Shown: one piece after another, positions 36,036 to 46,045 of the stretch | Numbering within the stretch: position 1 is the stretch's first letter | Layout: the number at the start of each line of letters is the position of its first letter | DNA from: Bacteroidota bacterium | GTDB lineage: Bacteria; Bacteroidota; Bacteroidia; JACPRZ01 | Length of the DNA stretch: 64,000 nt | Reading direction: 5' to 3' | NCBI GenBank assembly: GCA_016193485.1 | Contig: JACPRZ010000043.1 | Coordinates: 32,944 to 96,943 of the forward strand | Position numbers and translations under genes: made by a program | Notes under the pieces: model-generated | Told to the model about the DNA's origin: nothing | Databases searched by the model: none | The model's input: the letters and a program-made list of their open reading frames with translations, nothing else

Positions 36036-37180
36036 ATTGATTTACCCTTCCTGTTGAAATAAAATAAACCCGAAATTCCGAGAAGAACCATAATAACCGA
36101 AAGAAGTTCCGCCTGGGTAAAAGCAAATGTGCCGACTGTATATTTTACATTCACCCGCATCAGTTCAATAAGGAATCGTTCAATGCTTGTCAGGATAAGA
36201 TATATTGAAAAGAGGAATCCTCCCGTTGTGATTTTCTTTCTGAGAATCCAGAGGGCGGCAAAGATAAGTAACCCAATAAGGGTTTCATAGAGGGGGGTGG
36301 GATAGGCATTTCCGGTCAAACTGGCAAGTCCCATTTGTTCAAAGTCCTCTTTGAGCGAGATACCGAGGACATTATTCGGATAGTCATACGCCCATAGCCA
36401 TGACGGCAGAAAAGAGAGCCATGCAGGCAGAGGATTGTCGTTGGGAATTCCCCAGTCGCCATCTCCTGCAATATGGCAGCCGATACGTCCTATTGCATAG
36501 GAAAGAATAAGACCGGGCGCTGCCGTATCGCTCATTACCACCCAGTTTATGCCATGACGATGCGCGTAATAGTATACGGCTGCCGCCCCGCAGATAAGTC
36601 CGCCATAAAATGTCAACCCGCTGAAAGAGAATATTGATCCGAGCGGGTCACTGATCAGTTCATCAATATTTTCGAGGTTATGGAAAATCTTGGCTCCGAG
36701 CAAACCGAAAAGTGCTGCGATGAGCAGGATGTTCCAGGCAAGTTGATGGGGTCTGACGGTGATTTCAGTAACAACAGGTTTTTCAAGTTTCTCTTTTTCT
36801 TTTTCGCGGTAACGCAGCCAGGTAAACAGCCCGGCAATGATTAATCCTCCTAAGATATTTCCCCGTGCCGATAAAACAAAATTTTGCGGGTTTTCAACAA
36901 AATCAGAATAATGAAAAACGGCTTCAAATCCTTTGAAACCGAGAATAAAACCGATAATCCCCTGAAGGAACAGTTCGGATGGTTTCGCTCTTTCACCTTT
37001 TACAATCTTTTGGCGGAAAGGATGTAGCAGGCCGGTGCTTTCTTTTCGCTTTAATTCAAGCAACATTACATATCCTCCTGCAAAAAGCGATATCGCCATA
37101 AAAAAACCGAAACTTTGCACCGGAAGGGGAATATAAATTCCAAAAATGTCAGAAATCAGATCGGATAGGGTAGGGTACAT
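36032..37180 (-). CDS. lgt: Prolipoprotein diacylglyceryl transferase
   Basis: 382 residues with about seven membrane helices. Transfers diacylglyceryl from phosphatidylglycerol to the lipobox cysteine, the first lipoprotein maturation step at the inner membrane. The Lgt signature is present as AIGRIGCHIAGDGDWG with the conserved Arg, plus NAYPTPLYETLIGLLIF near the C terminus. It is longer than the E. coli protein because of a loop between helices (REKEKEKLEKPVVTEITVRP). A 37-bp palindrome lies just upstream. Confidence 0.92.
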   Translation of the reverse strand: MYPTLSDLISDIFGIYIPLPVQSFGFFMAISLFAGGYVMLLELKRKESTGLLHPFRQKIVKGERAKPSELFLQGIIGFILGFKGFEAVFHYSDFVENPQNFVLSARGNILGGLIIAGLFTWLRYREKEKEKLEKPVVTEITVRPHQLAWNILLIAALFGLLGAKIFHNLENIDELISDPLGSIFSFSGLTFYGGLICGAAAVYYYAHRHGINWVVMSDTAAPGLILSYAIGRIGCHIAGDGDWGIPNDNPLPAWLSFLPSWLWAYDYPNNVLGISLKEDFEQMGLASLTGNAYPTPLYETLIGLLIFAALWILRKKITTGGFLFSIYLILTSIERFLIELMRVNVKYTVGTFAFTQAELLSVIMVLLGISGLFYFNRKGKSI

Positions 37181-37196
37181 TGTTGCAGATTTTGAT

Positions 37197-37233
37197 ACAG
37201 GTTTTCCAAAGTTTTAAACTTTGGAAAACCTGT
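37197..37233. repeat. 37-bp perfect palindrome (18-bp arms, 1-nt centre)
   Basis: Arms ACAGGTTTTCCAAAGTTT and AAACTTTGGAAAACCTGT around a central T, in the 144-bp divergent spacer between lgt and accB. It could be a repeat-family member or an operator; the accB promoter box lies 49 bp away. Confidence 0.75.
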
Positions 37234-37281
37234 ACAAAAGTAGGAAAACAACGCAAGGCGCAGGAAAAGGAAAATCTTTCC

Positions 37282-37289
37282 TACCTTTG
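37282..37289 (+). promoter_or_regulatory. -7 promoter box TACCTTTG for accB
   Basis: Exact TAnnTTTG followed by CGCTCC, 35 bp upstream of the accB ATG. Confidence 0.6.
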
Positions 37290-37324
37290 CGCTCCTTAAC
37301 AGATAACCCCTTAATACTATCTAT

Positions 37325-37846
37325 ATGGAATTTAAAGAGATACTTGAGTTAATAAAATTTGTGTCCAAGTCAGGGGTAAGTGAAGTAAATCTTGAAACCG
37401 GCAACTTCAAAATCAGGATACGATCGGAGTCCGGAAGAAGCCAGAATGTAACTGCACCGGTAAGGCAGGAGCCGGGAAGCGCTCAGCCGCTGCCTGTCGC
37501 TAACCGGCCTGTTAACAACCCGTCTCCGGAATCAGCGGTTCCGACCGTCACTGAACAGGTTATTGAACCGGTGAAAGAAATTAAGACGGAAGCCGGAAGT
37601 GATTCCTTATATACGCTCAAAGCGCCTATGGTCGGTACTTTTTACCGGTCACCTTCACCCGATAAACCCCCGTTCTTCAACGCAGGTGATGAAATTAAAA
37701 AAGGTCAGGTTATTTGCATCATTGAGGCGATGAAACTTTTCAATGAGATAGAATCGGATGTGAGCGGAAAGATTGTACAGTTGCTGGTAGATGATGCCAA
37801 ACCGGTCGAATTTGACCAGCCGCTCTTTCTGATCCGGAAAGAATAA
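37325..37846 (+). CDS. accB: Acetyl-CoA carboxylase biotin carboxyl carrier protein
   Basis: 173 residues. N-terminal interaction domain, a Pro/Ala/Val-rich linker (about 45-90) and a C-terminal biotinyl domain with LKAPMVGTFYRSPSPDKPPF (thumb) and EAMKLFNE (biotinyl K137). Carries CO2 from biotin carboxylase to the carboxyltransferase for malonyl-CoA synthesis. Followed by accC 188 bp later on the same strand. Confidence 0.95.
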   Translation: MEFKEILELIKFVSKSGVSEVNLETGNFKIRIRSESGRSQNVTAPVRQEPGSAQPLPVANRPVNNPSPESAVPTVTEQVIEPVKEIKTEAGSDSLYTLKAPMVGTFYRSPSPDKPPFFNAGDEIKKGQVICIIEAMKLFNEIESDVSGKIVQLLVDDAKPVEFDQPLFLIRKE

Positions 37847-38034
37847 AAATTGTTTCTTCACGGAAGTAAATAAATTCACGCCACGAAATCTCTAAAACAC
37901 AAAATCCCACAAAAATAAGGAATCGGATATTTTAAAAAATTCAGTGTAATTTGGTGTTTTTGTGGCAAAAAAAATTATTTAATGCTTAGTAGAAATTAAT
38001 TTTATTACGGGAATAAAATTATATTTCTTCACGA

Positions 38035-39369
38035 ATGTTCAAAAAAATTCTGATAGCCAACCGGGGAGAAATAGCCCTGCGCATCATACGAACCTGTAAG
38101 GAGATGGGAATTCCCACGGTAGCGGTTTATTCTACAGCCGACCGTGAAGCGCTTCATGTACGCTTTGCCGATGAAGCGGTATGCATCGGTAATGCGCCTG
38201 CCTCTCAATCATATCTGAATATTCCCAATATTATTGCTGCTGCTGAACTAACCAACACCGATGCCATTCATCCGGGATACGGATTTCTTGCTGAGAACTC
38301 AAAGTTCGCAAAGATCTGCCAGGATCACCAGATACGTTTTATCGGCCCCACAGCCGACATGATCAACGCCATGGGCGATAAAGCAACTGCCAGGATGACA
38401 ATGAAAAAAGCGGGTGTCCCTGCAATTCCCGGTTCCGAAGGACTGGTACAGAGCACCGATGACGCAAAAAAAATCGCAAAAACCATCAAATATCCCGTAA
38501 TGCTGAAAGCAACCGCAGGGGGGGGTGGAAAGGGAATGCGCATTGTGTTTAAAGAAGAAGAAATTGAGCCGGCATGGGAAGCGGCAAGAATGGAAGCATC
38601 TTCGGCTTTCGGGAATGGCGACCTTTATCTGGAAAAATTCATTGAAGAGCCCCGGCATATCGAGATACAGGTTGCAGGAGATCAGAAAAGCCGCGCCTGT
38701 CATTTATCGGAACGCGACTGCTCCATTCAGAGGCGCCATCAGAAACTTATTGAAGAAACTCCTTCACCCTTTATGACGGAACGGCTCCGCGAAAAAATGG
38801 GAAAGGCGGCAATACGGGCCGCAAGGGCCATCCGGTATGAAGGAGTGGGAACCGTTGAATTTCTGGTTGATAAAGAGAGGAATTTTTATTTCATGGAAAT
38901 GAACACCCGTATTCAGGTTGAGCATCCTATAACCGAAGAAGTGATTGATTACGACCTGATCAAGGAACAGATTAAAATTCATGCGGGGATACCTATCAGC
39001 GGAAAAAATTATTATCCGAAGTTACATGCTATTGAGTGCCGGATTAATGCCGAAGACCCTTTCAATAGTTTCAGGCCAAGCGCTGGTCTGATAACCAGTT
39101 TTCACATTCCGGGTGGCCACGGAATACGGGTAGATACACATGCTTATGCCGGGTATCGGATACCACCCTACTATGATTCGCTGATTGCCAAACTCATCAG
39201 CGTTGCGCAAACGCGGCAGGAGGCGATCGCCAAGATGGAAAGGGCGCTGAATGAATTTATTATTGAGGGTATCAAAACCACCATTCCGCTTCACCAGAAA
39301 ATCATGAAAAACAAGGATTTTATAGAAGGCAATTATACCACCAAATTCATTGAAACATATTTTAAGTGA
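38035..39369 (+). CDS. accC: Acetyl-CoA carboxylase biotin carboxylase subunit
   Basis: 444 residues, standard length. ATP-dependent carboxylation of biotin on AccB. ATP-grasp features: N-terminal [45 protein letters not shown] (glycine loop, containing an eight-G run), [30 protein letters not shown] and [13 protein letters not shown]. The accB-accC spacer holds a degenerate CACAAAA-type repeat (about 37880-37965). Confidence 0.97.
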   Translation: MFKKILIANRGEIALRIIRTCKEMGIPTVAVYSTADREALHVRFADEAVCIGNAPASQSYLNIPNIIAAAELTNTDAIHPGYGFLAENSKFAKICQDHQIRFIGPTADMINAMGDKATARMTMKKAGVPAIPGSEGLVQSTDDAKKIAKTIKYPVMLKATAGGGGKGMRIVFKEEEIEPAWEAARMEASSAFGNGDLYLEKFIEEPRHIEIQVAGDQKSRACHLSERDCSIQRRHQKLIEETPSPFMTERLREKMGKAAIRAARAIRYEGVGTVEFLVDKERNFYFMEMNTRIQVEHPITEEVIDYDLIKEQIKIHAGIPISGKNYYPKLHAIECRINAEDPFNSFRPSAGLITSFHIPGGHGIRVDTHAYAGYRIPPYYDSLIAKLISVAQTRQEAIAKMERALNEFIIEGIKTTIPLHQKIMKNKDFIEGNYTTKFIETYFK

Positions 39370-39499
39370 TTGAATTTTGTCCCGATAACTATAGGGATGA
39401 ATTTATTAATCGGGTTTTCTGCCATTTTGTCCCGGAAAATTATGTGGCAAATATTTTGACTCATTCAGTCCTTTTAAAGTAAAAATCACCTGAATTCCG

Positions 39500-40120
39500 A
39501 TGAAAGACAAAAAGGGAAATATTTCAGATAACGGTAAACAGCAAAACGGTAACCCTCCTTATGCAGCGGAAGCAGCAAGCGACAACCCCGGTTTAGGATC
39601 TGCCGGAACAGGGCTTCCGGATGAAACGGTAAGCGGTTCAGGCCCCGAAATAAAAGAACCTGCTGCCGAAGAGCGGTTAGCCGAAAAAACAAAACAATTT
39701 GATGAGATTAACGATAAATACCTGCGGCTCTATGCGGAATTTGAAAATTTTAAAAAACGTACGGCAAAAGAAAGAATAGAACTTATACTATCTGCCGGTG
39801 AAGGAATTATCCGTTCCATTCTTCCGGTCATTGACGACATGGAGAGAGCGGTTAATACAGGTACTGATTCGGAAGAAGGTAGAGCCATGCAGGAAGGAAT
39901 CCGGTTAATACTTGCTAAATTCAAAAATATCCTTGCAGCGCATGGTTTACAGGCAATGGATACGGATGACCGTATTTTTAATCCCGATATGCATGATGCC
40001 ATATCGCATATCCCTGCACCTGCTCCGGAACAAAAAGGAAAAATCATTGATGTTACCGAGAAAGGATACCTGCTCAACGGCAAAGTTATCCGGTATGCGA
40101 AAGTTGTAGTTGGTTCATGA
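39500..40120 (+). CDS. grpE: Nucleotide exchange factor GrpE
   Basis: 206 residues. Disordered Gly/Ala/Pro/Glu-rich N terminus (about 1-55), long helix (EKTKQFDEINDKYLRLYAEF, ENFKKRTAKERIEL), then the beta-wing domain with MDTDDRIFNPDMHDAISHIP and VTEKGYLLNGKVIRYAKVVV. Exchanges ADP for ATP on DnaK. Clustered with dnaJ 200 bp downstream; dnaK is not in view. No CIRCE element was seen upstream. Confidence 0.95.
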   Translation: MKDKKGNISDNGKQQNGNPPYAAEAASDNPGLGSAGTGLPDETVSGSGPEIKEPAAEERLAEKTKQFDEINDKYLRLYAEFENFKKRTAKERIELILSAGEGIIRSILPVIDDMERAVNTGTDSEEGRAMQEGIRLILAKFKNILAAHGLQAMDTDDRIFNPDMHDAISHIPAPAPEQKGKIIDVTEKGYLLNGKVIRYAKVVVGS

Positions 40121-40132
40121 AAAACAAATATA

Positions 40133-40279
40133 GGGCACCTCTAAAAATTATGATTCTTTTCCCCCCGCCTCTGGTTGGCAGATTTTCGCTAATTAAGAAT
40201 AAAAATTCTGCGCTAATCCCTGCCTACCGGCAGGCAGGTGCGAAATTTGCGGGAGGTATTTGGGTTTTTAGAGGTTTCC
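40133..40279. mobile_element. MITE-like element between grpE and dnaJ, 147 bp
   Basis: Ends GGGCACCTCTAAAAA (40133-40147) and TTTTTAGAGGTTTCC (40265-40279): the inner 11 bp ACCTCTAAAAA / TTTTTAGAGGT pair perfectly. The interior includes the 20-bp palindrome CCTGCCTACCGGCAGGCAGG (40219-40238). No transposase. It separates two genes that are normally tightly linked. Confidence 0.6.
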
Positions 40280-40319
40280 ATTATATATTGCGAATAAAAT
40301 GTTGATTAAAAAATAATAA

Positions 40320-41453
40320 ATGTCAAAGCGCGATTACTACGAAGTTCTCGGTGTTCCCAAGAACAGTTCACCGGAAGAAATTAAAAAGGCGTACCGGAAA
40401 CTGGCGCTGAAATACCATCCCGACCGGAACCCGGGCAATAAAGATGCCGAGGAAAAATTCAAGGAGGCGGCAGAAGCGTACGAGGTTTTATCAGACCCCG
40501 AAAAGAAAGGCAATTATGACCGCTTCGGTCATTCGGGTGTAAAATTCCAGGGCGGGCAGGACTTTTCAATGGACATTGATGACATCTTTTCACATTTTGG
40601 CGATATTTTCGAGGGGTTCGGTTTCGGAACCTCTCAGCGTACACGGGGGGGGCAAAGAGTAAAACGGGGGAGCAACCTCCGTATAAAAGTTCGCCTTACG
40701 CTTGAAGAGATCGCTTCCGGTGTTCAGAAAAAGGTTAAAGTGAACAAAATGGTCCATTGCCGGCAATGCGATGGCAGCGGTGCCAAGGGGGGGGGTGGAT
40801 TCAGTAACTGCCATTCATGCCGCGGCACCGGGTATGTTTCAAGAGTGACCAACACTTTTCTCGGCAGGATGCAAACCACTACTACCTGTCCCGATTGCAA
40901 TGGCGAAGGCAGGGTAATCACTAATAAATGCCCGGGATGTTACGGACAGGGAATTGTACAGGGCGAGGAAGTTATTTCACTGGATATACCTGCCGGTGTC
41001 GGGAACGATATGCAGTTAACTCTGCGGGGCATGGGAAACGCGGCTCCTCAGCGGGGTGTTGCCGGTGATTTGCTTGTGCTCATTGAAGAAGAAGAACACC
41101 CGGTATTCAGGCGCGAAGGCCACCACCTCTATTGCGACCATTATATCAGTTTTCCGGATTCCGCTCTGGGAGCGCAGGTAGAAATTCCCACCCTTGACGG
41201 TAAAGCGAGAATAAAAATTGAACCCGGCACTCATTCCGGAAAAGTGCTGCGCCTCAAAGCAAAGGGATTGCCTTCCATGGACGGCTATGGAAAAGGCGAC
41301 CTTTTTGTGAATCTGAATATCTGGGCGCCTCAGGATCTTTCAGTTAAAGAAAGGGATATCCTTGAAGCGCTTAACGCTTCCGAAAATTTCAAACCCCATC
41401 CGACCGGGAAAGAAAAGACCTTTTTTGAGAGAATGAAGGAGTATTTCAGTTAG
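40320..41453 (+). CDS. dnaJ: Chaperone protein DnaJ
   Basis: 377 residues. J domain ([23 protein letters not shown] in [10 protein letters not shown]), Gly/Phe-rich region ([26 protein letters not shown]), four CxxCxGxG zinc motifs ([32 protein letters not shown]) and the C-terminal substrate-binding domain. Stimulates DnaK ATPase. Its stop codon TAG lies inside a REP-like hairpin that also forms the 3' end of the convergent TMTC-like gene (8-bp overlap of coding ends). Contains a nine-G run at 40787-40795. Confidence 0.96.
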   Translation: MSKRDYYEVLGVPKNSSPEEIKKAYRKLALKYHPDRNPGNKDAEEKFKEAAEAYEVLSDPEKKGNYDRFGHSGVKFQGGQDFSMDIDDIFSHFGDIFEGFGFGTSQRTRGGQRVKRGSNLRIKVRLTLEEIASGVQKKVKVNKMVHCRQCDGSGAKGGGGFSNCHSCRGTGYVSRVTNTFLGRMQTTTTCPDCNGEGRVITNKCPGCYGQGIVQGEEVISLDIPAGVGNDMQLTLRGMGNAAPQRGVAGDLLVLIEEEEHPVFRREGHHLYCDHYISFPDSALGAQVEIPTLDGKARIKIEPGTHSGKVLRLKAKGLPSMDGYGKGDLFVNLNIWAPQDLSVKERDILEALNASENFKPHPTGKEKTFFERMKEYFS

Positions 41454-43194
41454 AGACGCCCAAGTTAGGCGTCTGTACCTTCCGGGTATAATTTAGTGTT
41501 CCCCCCTTCATAATAATAATGCTTCTCAGCCGGGCGCTTGCAGGATAATAACGTTCATCCAGGGCAATCGCCTTTTTATAGGATGTAATTGCACAACCGG
41601 TATCCGCAGCCATCTCGCAGCAATAACCAAGGTTAAAGTGTAACTCCGGAGAGTCCGGATCAAATAAAATCGCCCTTTCAACAATGACTCTCGCTTTTCT
41701 GTAGTCATTATAGTATTGAAAATAAATTGATGCCAGGTTGTTAAGCACCGGTGAATAATCAGGATATATTTCCAGTGCTCTCAGATAATACTTCTCAATC
41801 TGCTGCACAAGGATTTCCTTTTTTGCAGCATCAGTGGTTGATTCCATCATCTTGTATAGTTCATCACCAAGCAAACTATGGGCTTTGCATGAGTTTTTTA
41901 GATGCCCGATGTCAGCAGAGTAAAGTGTAAGACGGTCCTTCCAGTCCGGGTTGCGGGAAACCACCCGGATTGAATACAGAAGCAGGATGAGGCAGACCAC
42001 CGGATAAAAAAATGAAGGAAAAGGTTTTTTAATGCGGTTTTTTCCCTGATCTTTAAAAAGTGGGATCCGGAAAATAGACATAATGGCCAGGGCCGCTATC
42101 CAGCAGAATCCTGCCGATGCAGAATAAGCAAGCCGTTCAGCTATAATGCCATCTACGGGTGTAAGAAGATTAAGAAAAGGTGAAACAGGTATGAGAAAAA
42201 AAAGAATTCCGAATATCCACAAATGCCTGGAAGAGATTTTTTTTATTATAATAAAACATATAAGAATAAGGAAAATGGCGGTAATCCATATTATCGGATT
42301 ATTCCACCCGGATATAGGGACCTGATTAAAACCATAATAATATGAAAGTGGATGAGGCAGAGCCAGCAAACGCACATAATAAGCCAGTGTGAACAACGCC
42401 ATCGGGATTCGCCTGAAAAATTCCGGATCTGATCCCAACGGATTCTCCCAGTACCAATGAATTGTTGATCCTCCATCGGTGATATAGGTTCGTGCAAAAA
42501 ATGCCGACAGTGCGATAACCAAATAAACCGGTAATGAATAAACCAATAATTTTTTCAATGAAACCGGTCGGAAAAACCAGACCATAAGGGGAATCAACAC
42601 AAAAAAAACAGCAGCAGTTCTTTTGCATAGCAATGACAATATCAGCAGCAAAATCCCCGTTAAATAATATCTTTTTTTACCGGTATCCGTAAAAACGAGG
42701 AAAAAATATGCACTCAGAAGACATCCGGAAAGGCAAAGAAGTTCGTCACGGCTTTTGAGGTTATCGACCACTTCGGAATGTAACGGATGGGCAAGAAACA
42801 AGAGTGTTGTCAGCAGAGGGAAAGTTGGTGAAAATGAGGGATTAAGATTCAGAAGAAGGAGGTATAAAATCAGGCAGGTTAAAGCATAAATAATGATATT
42901 AATAAGATGGCTTATTTCAGGTTTTTCACCGAACAAACTGTACTCAATTGCAAAAGTGGCAAGCACTACCGGTCTGTAACCGAAACTTTGGCGCTCATCG
43001 GTATAATAGTGAGAAACAAAAATGGATGGAATACCCCGGATCCCGTTTAAAACTTGTTGATTATCCTGAATGACCAGGTCATCATCAAAAGAATAACCGT
43101 TTCTTAAACTGTTACCATAAAGAACAAACACACTGAATATAATCAGGAAGAAAACAAACAAATTCCTTCTTTTGTGGGAAACATCTGCAGTCAT
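41446..43194 (-). CDS. TMTC-like membrane protein with C-terminal TPRs (GT-C glycosyltransferase family)
   Basis: 582 residues. About ten membrane helices followed by a TPR region (about 440-570: [58 protein letters not shown]). The first loop has [12 protein letters not shown], the acidic catalytic motif of this group; [29 protein letters not shown] and [14 protein letters not shown] match the pattern of eukaryotic TMTC O-mannosyltransferases and bacterial homologues. It probably transfers a lipid-linked sugar to exported proteins. Being next to the T9SS surface block makes modification of secreted adhesins attractive but unproven. The last residues derive from a hairpin repeat. Confidence 0.78.
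   Translation of the reverse strand: MTADVSHKRRNLFVFFLIIFSVFVLYGNSLRNGYSFDDDLVIQDNQQVLNGIRGIPSIFVSHYYTDERQSFGYRPVVLATFAIEYSLFGEKPEISHLINIIIYALTCLILYLLLLNLNPSFSPTFPLLTTLLFLAHPLHSEVVDNLKSRDELLCLSGCLLSAYFFLVFTDTGKKRYYLTGILLLILSLLCKRTAAVFFVLIPLMVWFFRPVSLKKLLVYSLPVYLVIALSAFFARTYITDGGSTIHWYWENPLGSDPEFFRRIPMALFTLAYYVRLLALPHPLSYYYGFNQVPISGWNNPIIWITAIFLILICFIIIKKISSRHLWIFGILFFLIPVSPFLNLLTPVDGIIAERLAYSASAGFCWIAALAIMSIFRIPLFKDQGKNRIKKPFPSFFYPVVCLILLLYSIRVVSRNPDWKDRLTLYSADIGHLKNSCKAHSLLGDELYKMMESTTDAAKKEILVQQIEKYYLRALEIYPDYSPVLNNLASIYFQYYNDYRKARVIVERAILFDPDSPELHFNLGYCCEMAADTGCAITSYKKAIALDERYYPASARLRSIIIMKGGTLNYTRKVQTPNLGVSN
41451..41477. repeat. REP-like hairpin overlapping the 3' ends of dnaJ and the TMTC-like gene
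   Basis: AGACGCC (41454-41460), loop CAAGTTA, GGCGTCT (41468-41474); flanks extend the pairing to TAGAGACGCC/GGCGTCTGTA. Same GTAGAGACG family as 22649-22677. It supplies the dnaJ stop codon and about the last nine codons of the opposite gene, and may terminate both transcripts. Confidence 0.6.
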
Positions 43195-43204
43195 GGCGCA
43201 AAAG

Positions 43205-43212
43205 CAAACCTA
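43205..43212 (-). promoter_or_regulatory. -7 promoter box TAGGTTTG for the TMTC-like gene
   Basis: Exact TAnnTTTG on the minus strand, 10 bp before the ATG at 43194. Confidence 0.45.
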
Positions 43213-43242
43213 CGAATAAAATCCATTGTAACGATTTATCTA

Positions 43243-43250
43243 TACCTTTG
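43243..43250 (+). promoter_or_regulatory. -7 promoter box TACCTTTG for the PorE-like gene
   Basis: Exact TAnnTTTG followed by TACTTTC, 38 bp upstream of ATG 43289. It is back to back with the opposite promoter at 43205. Confidence 0.55.
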
Positions 43251-43288
43251 TACTTTCAGAAGGATTGCAAAATTGCATACCTGTATAA

Positions 43289-45973
43289 ATGAAGGAATTG
43301 AAGCACACTCCCCGGGTTGAACCTTCGCATTATTTAACGGTTCTGTTTTTCTTTTCGCTTTTACTGCCTGCCATGCTTTTCGCACAGGACGATACCGGAA
43401 TTCCGGAAAATAAAGGAGCCCTTAAAAAAGATGCTGAATATTTTTTTAAGGAAGGAAATTACCTCTCGGCATTACCCCTGTATCTGAAGTTAAAGGAAAT
43501 GGAACCGGATAATATGGAATATACATACCGGGCAGGAATATGCTTTCTCTATAAAAGTGATCAAACCTTCCGCGCTGTCGAATTTCTGGAAAAGTGCCTC
43601 AGCGAATATCCCAAAGCGAAAGATATTAATTATTACCTCGGCAGGGCATATCACCTCAACTACCAGTTTGATGAAGCCATTGAACAGTTTAATAAGACCC
43701 TTGAATCCAAAAAGACAACAGAACCGGTGAAAAAACCTGCCCAGCGGTTCCTTGAAATATGCAACAATGCAAAAACCCTGGTTAAAAACAAACTTGTTGT
43801 GGAGATTGAAAATATCGGACCGCCTGTTAATACTGCTTCTTCGGAATATTTTCCCGTGATAACGGCAGATGAATCAATGATGATTTTTACCTACCGTGGT
43901 CCAAAAAGTACCGGAGGGTTGATGGATGATTACGGAAAACCCGACCCGCGCGGACAGTATTTTGAAGACGTAATGGTCACCTACAAAAACAGGGATTCAT
44001 GGTCGGAACCGCAGGCGCTGAGCGACAGCATCAATACTAAAAAACATGATGCCTGCATTGCCCTTTCCGCTGACGGACAAAAACTTTTTACCTATAAAGA
44101 TAATCCCGGTTTTACATCCGGTGACATTTATATCAGCAATCTTGACAGCAATGAATGGAGCATCCCCATCCGGCTCAATAACATCAATTCAAATGCATGG
44201 GAAGGAAGCGCCAGCATATCATCCGACCTGAAAACAATTTATTTCGCAAGCGACAGGCCCGGAGGTTTTGGCGGAAGGGATATTTATTACAGCAATTCCC
44301 TTCCGAACGGGGAATGGTCAATGGCGAAAAATATCGGAACACCGGTAAATACCGAATATGATGATGACGCTCCTTTTATCCATCCTGACGGACGCACTCT
44401 CTATTTCAGTTCAAACGGACATAATTCCATGGGCGGGTATGATATTTTTATATCAAAACTAGTTCGCAAAATTGACACAACCGGAGGTGAAACGCCTTCT
44501 TGGGATTCCCTGTCCTGGTCAATTCCTGAAAATATCGGGTACCCGATTAACACAACGGATGATGATAAATTTTACGTAGTATCTGCAAACGGGGTGAGGG
44601 GCTACTATTCTTCCGCAAGACCGGGCGGTTACGGGATGCATGATATTTACCTGGTGCACCAGAATAAATCACATATTCTTATGATGGTCAAAGGGCGCGT
44701 GTATGCCAATGATGAAGTTGCCGAGGCAATGATCGAAGTGACCTATAAAGAAAACAATAAATTGCAGGGTTTTACCAAAGGCGATGTCCAGGGCTCCTAT
44801 AAATCAAATGCCGCTTCGGGAAAATACCTGCTCACCCTTTCTGCCGGTGGTAACTATAATGCGGGGTTTGAAGTTGCCGGATTCCCCCCCCATCCTGAAA
44901 ATTTCGATGCGTCAAAAATAGACACCTTCGTTGAAATTATTAAAGATATTGATATATACTCCCCGGGTTATGTTTCCAGGTTTGCAAACCTGGACGGGCA
45001 ATTAACCGCTAAGGCGGATAGTACGAAACCCCTCCCCGGAGTTACCGTATTTTTGAAGAATAAAACAGGTAATGTGACAGAACAGGCCATTGCCGACAAA
45101 GAGGGTCGGTTCAGGTTCCGCAAGATGCCGAAGGATGAACAATATTTATTATCTCTTTCTACGGATAAAGATGCTATTGTGAAAGGCAAAGCCCTTTCAG
45201 CGGGCAAGCCGCACGCGGGCCTTAAAATAAACGATACCCAGACCCGAGAAGACGGCACTTACCGCCTCGAAATAAAAGGGCTGCAATACATCAATATTGA
45301 GGGCGATGTTTTCTATGTTGATAAAAACGAACCGGCACAATTCATTACCGTATTCCTTGTCAGCGAAAGCGGCAACATTTCGCGCCAGACAGTTACCAAC
45401 AAGGAAGGACATTTCAAATTTGAAGGATTGCCTGCCAATGAAAAATACATCATTTCCCTCTCTACCGATAAGAATGCCGTTGTAAAAGGCGTTACCCGTT
45501 CAGGCGAAAAACCGCAGAAGGATATTTCCCTGAATAATCAACTGACCGACAGTGAAGGAAAATTTTCCCTTACTGTTTCCGGTGAAAAAGAATTTGAGTG
45601 CGCCAGATCCTTTATTGAACTCACAGGATGGGACAAAATTGACCTCAATGACCCGAAAATTTATGAGGATATGCTGAAGAAGTACGGTAACGTTTCTCTT
45701 GAAGGGTTGATTTTTAAAGTACAGGTTGGCGCTTACAAGGATGTGAAAAATTTTAACTACAATGTCTTTTCCGACCTTGGAAAAATTGAACAGTCAACCT
45801 TGAAAGACGGGCTTACCCGTATGACAATTGGCGAATTCAAAACCCTTAATGAAGCCGAAAACCTCAAGCGCAAAGCCAGGGGGCGGGGCAAAAAAGACGC
45901 TTTCATTACTATGTTCTGCCGCGGTGAACGTAAACTTCTCACCGATGCCATAAAAACGAAGTTCGGGCAGTAG
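43289..45973 (+). CDS. PorE-like envelope protein: TPR, PD40 propeller, carboxypeptidase-regulatory-like repeats, C-terminal SPOR domain
   Basis: 894 residues. Signal peptide (YLTVLFFFSLLLPAMLFAQ), TPRs (about 45-160: AEYFFKEGNYLSALPLYLKL, INYYLGRAYHLNYQFDEAIE), a PD40 propeller (about 175-460; blades like IYFASDRPGGFGGRDIYYS, LYFSSNGHNSMGGYDIFIS, GYYSSARPGGYGMHDIYLV), two or three carboxypeptidase-regulatory-like units (about 470-780; KPLPGVTVFLKNKTGN, FRFRKMPKDEQYLLSLSTDK and its repeat) and a SPOR-like end (about 810-885; IFKVQVGAYKDVKNFNYNVF). T9SS PorE has the same order but ends in an OmpA peptidoglycan-binding domain; SPOR also binds peptidoglycan. Role: likely periplasmic anchoring of a T9SS-linked complex (inference). 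It precedes the giant T9SS cargo. Confidence 0.8.
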   Translation: MKELKHTPRVEPSHYLTVLFFFSLLLPAMLFAQDDTGIPENKGALKKDAEYFFKEGNYLSALPLYLKLKEMEPDNMEYTYRAGICFLYKSDQTFRAVEFLEKCLSEYPKAKDINYYLGRAYHLNYQFDEAIEQFNKTLESKKTTEPVKKPAQRFLEICNNAKTLVKNKLVVEIENIGPPVNTASSEYFPVITADESMMIFTYRGPKSTGGLMDDYGKPDPRGQYFEDVMVTYKNRDSWSEPQALSDSINTKKHDACIALSADGQKLFTYKDNPGFTSGDIYISNLDSNEWSIPIRLNNINSNAWEGSASISSDLKTIYFASDRPGGFGGRDIYYSNSLPNGEWSMAKNIGTPVNTEYDDDAPFIHPDGRTLYFSSNGHNSMGGYDIFISKLVRKIDTTGGETPSWDSLSWSIPENIGYPINTTDDDKFYVVSANGVRGYYSSARPGGYGMHDIYLVHQNKSHILMMVKGRVYANDEVAEAMIEVTYKENNKLQGFTKGDVQGSYKSNAASGKYLLTLSAGGNYNAGFEVAGFPPHPENFDASKIDTFVEIIKDIDIYSPGYVSRFANLDGQLTAKADSTKPLPGVTVFLKNKTGNVTEQAIADKEGRFRFRKMPKDEQYLLSLSTDKDAIVKGKALSAGKPHAGLKINDTQTREDGTYRLEIKGLQYINIEGDVFYVDKNEPAQFITVFLVSESGNISRQTVTNKEGHFKFEGLPANEKYIISLSTDKNAVVKGVTRSGEKPQKDISLNNQLTDSEGKFSLTVSGEKEFECARSFIELTGWDKIDLNDPKIYEDMLKKYGNVSLEGLIFKVQVGAYKDVKNFNYNVFSDLGKIEQSTLKDGLTRMTIGEFKTLNEAENLKRKARGRGKKDAFITMFCRGERKLLTDAIKTKFGQ

Positions 45974-46007
45974 TCCTTTAGTTTTATTGATAATACTGGA
46001 TAAAACC

Positions 46008-46045
46008 CTGCCTGCCCTGCCTACCGGCAGGCAGGCGGCAGACAG
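46008..46045. repeat. CTGCCTACCGGCAG palindromic repeat
   Basis: CCTGCCTACCGGCAGGCAGG with extended CTGCC/GGCAG arms; the same 20-mer occurs at 40219-40238 and a half copy at 28922-28935. Confidence 0.6.

Noticed and set aside
40117..40305. 62-codon plus-strand frame after grpE
   Set aside because: Consists almost entirely of MITE sequence, including the PAYRQAG stretch encoded by the CCTGCC palindrome.
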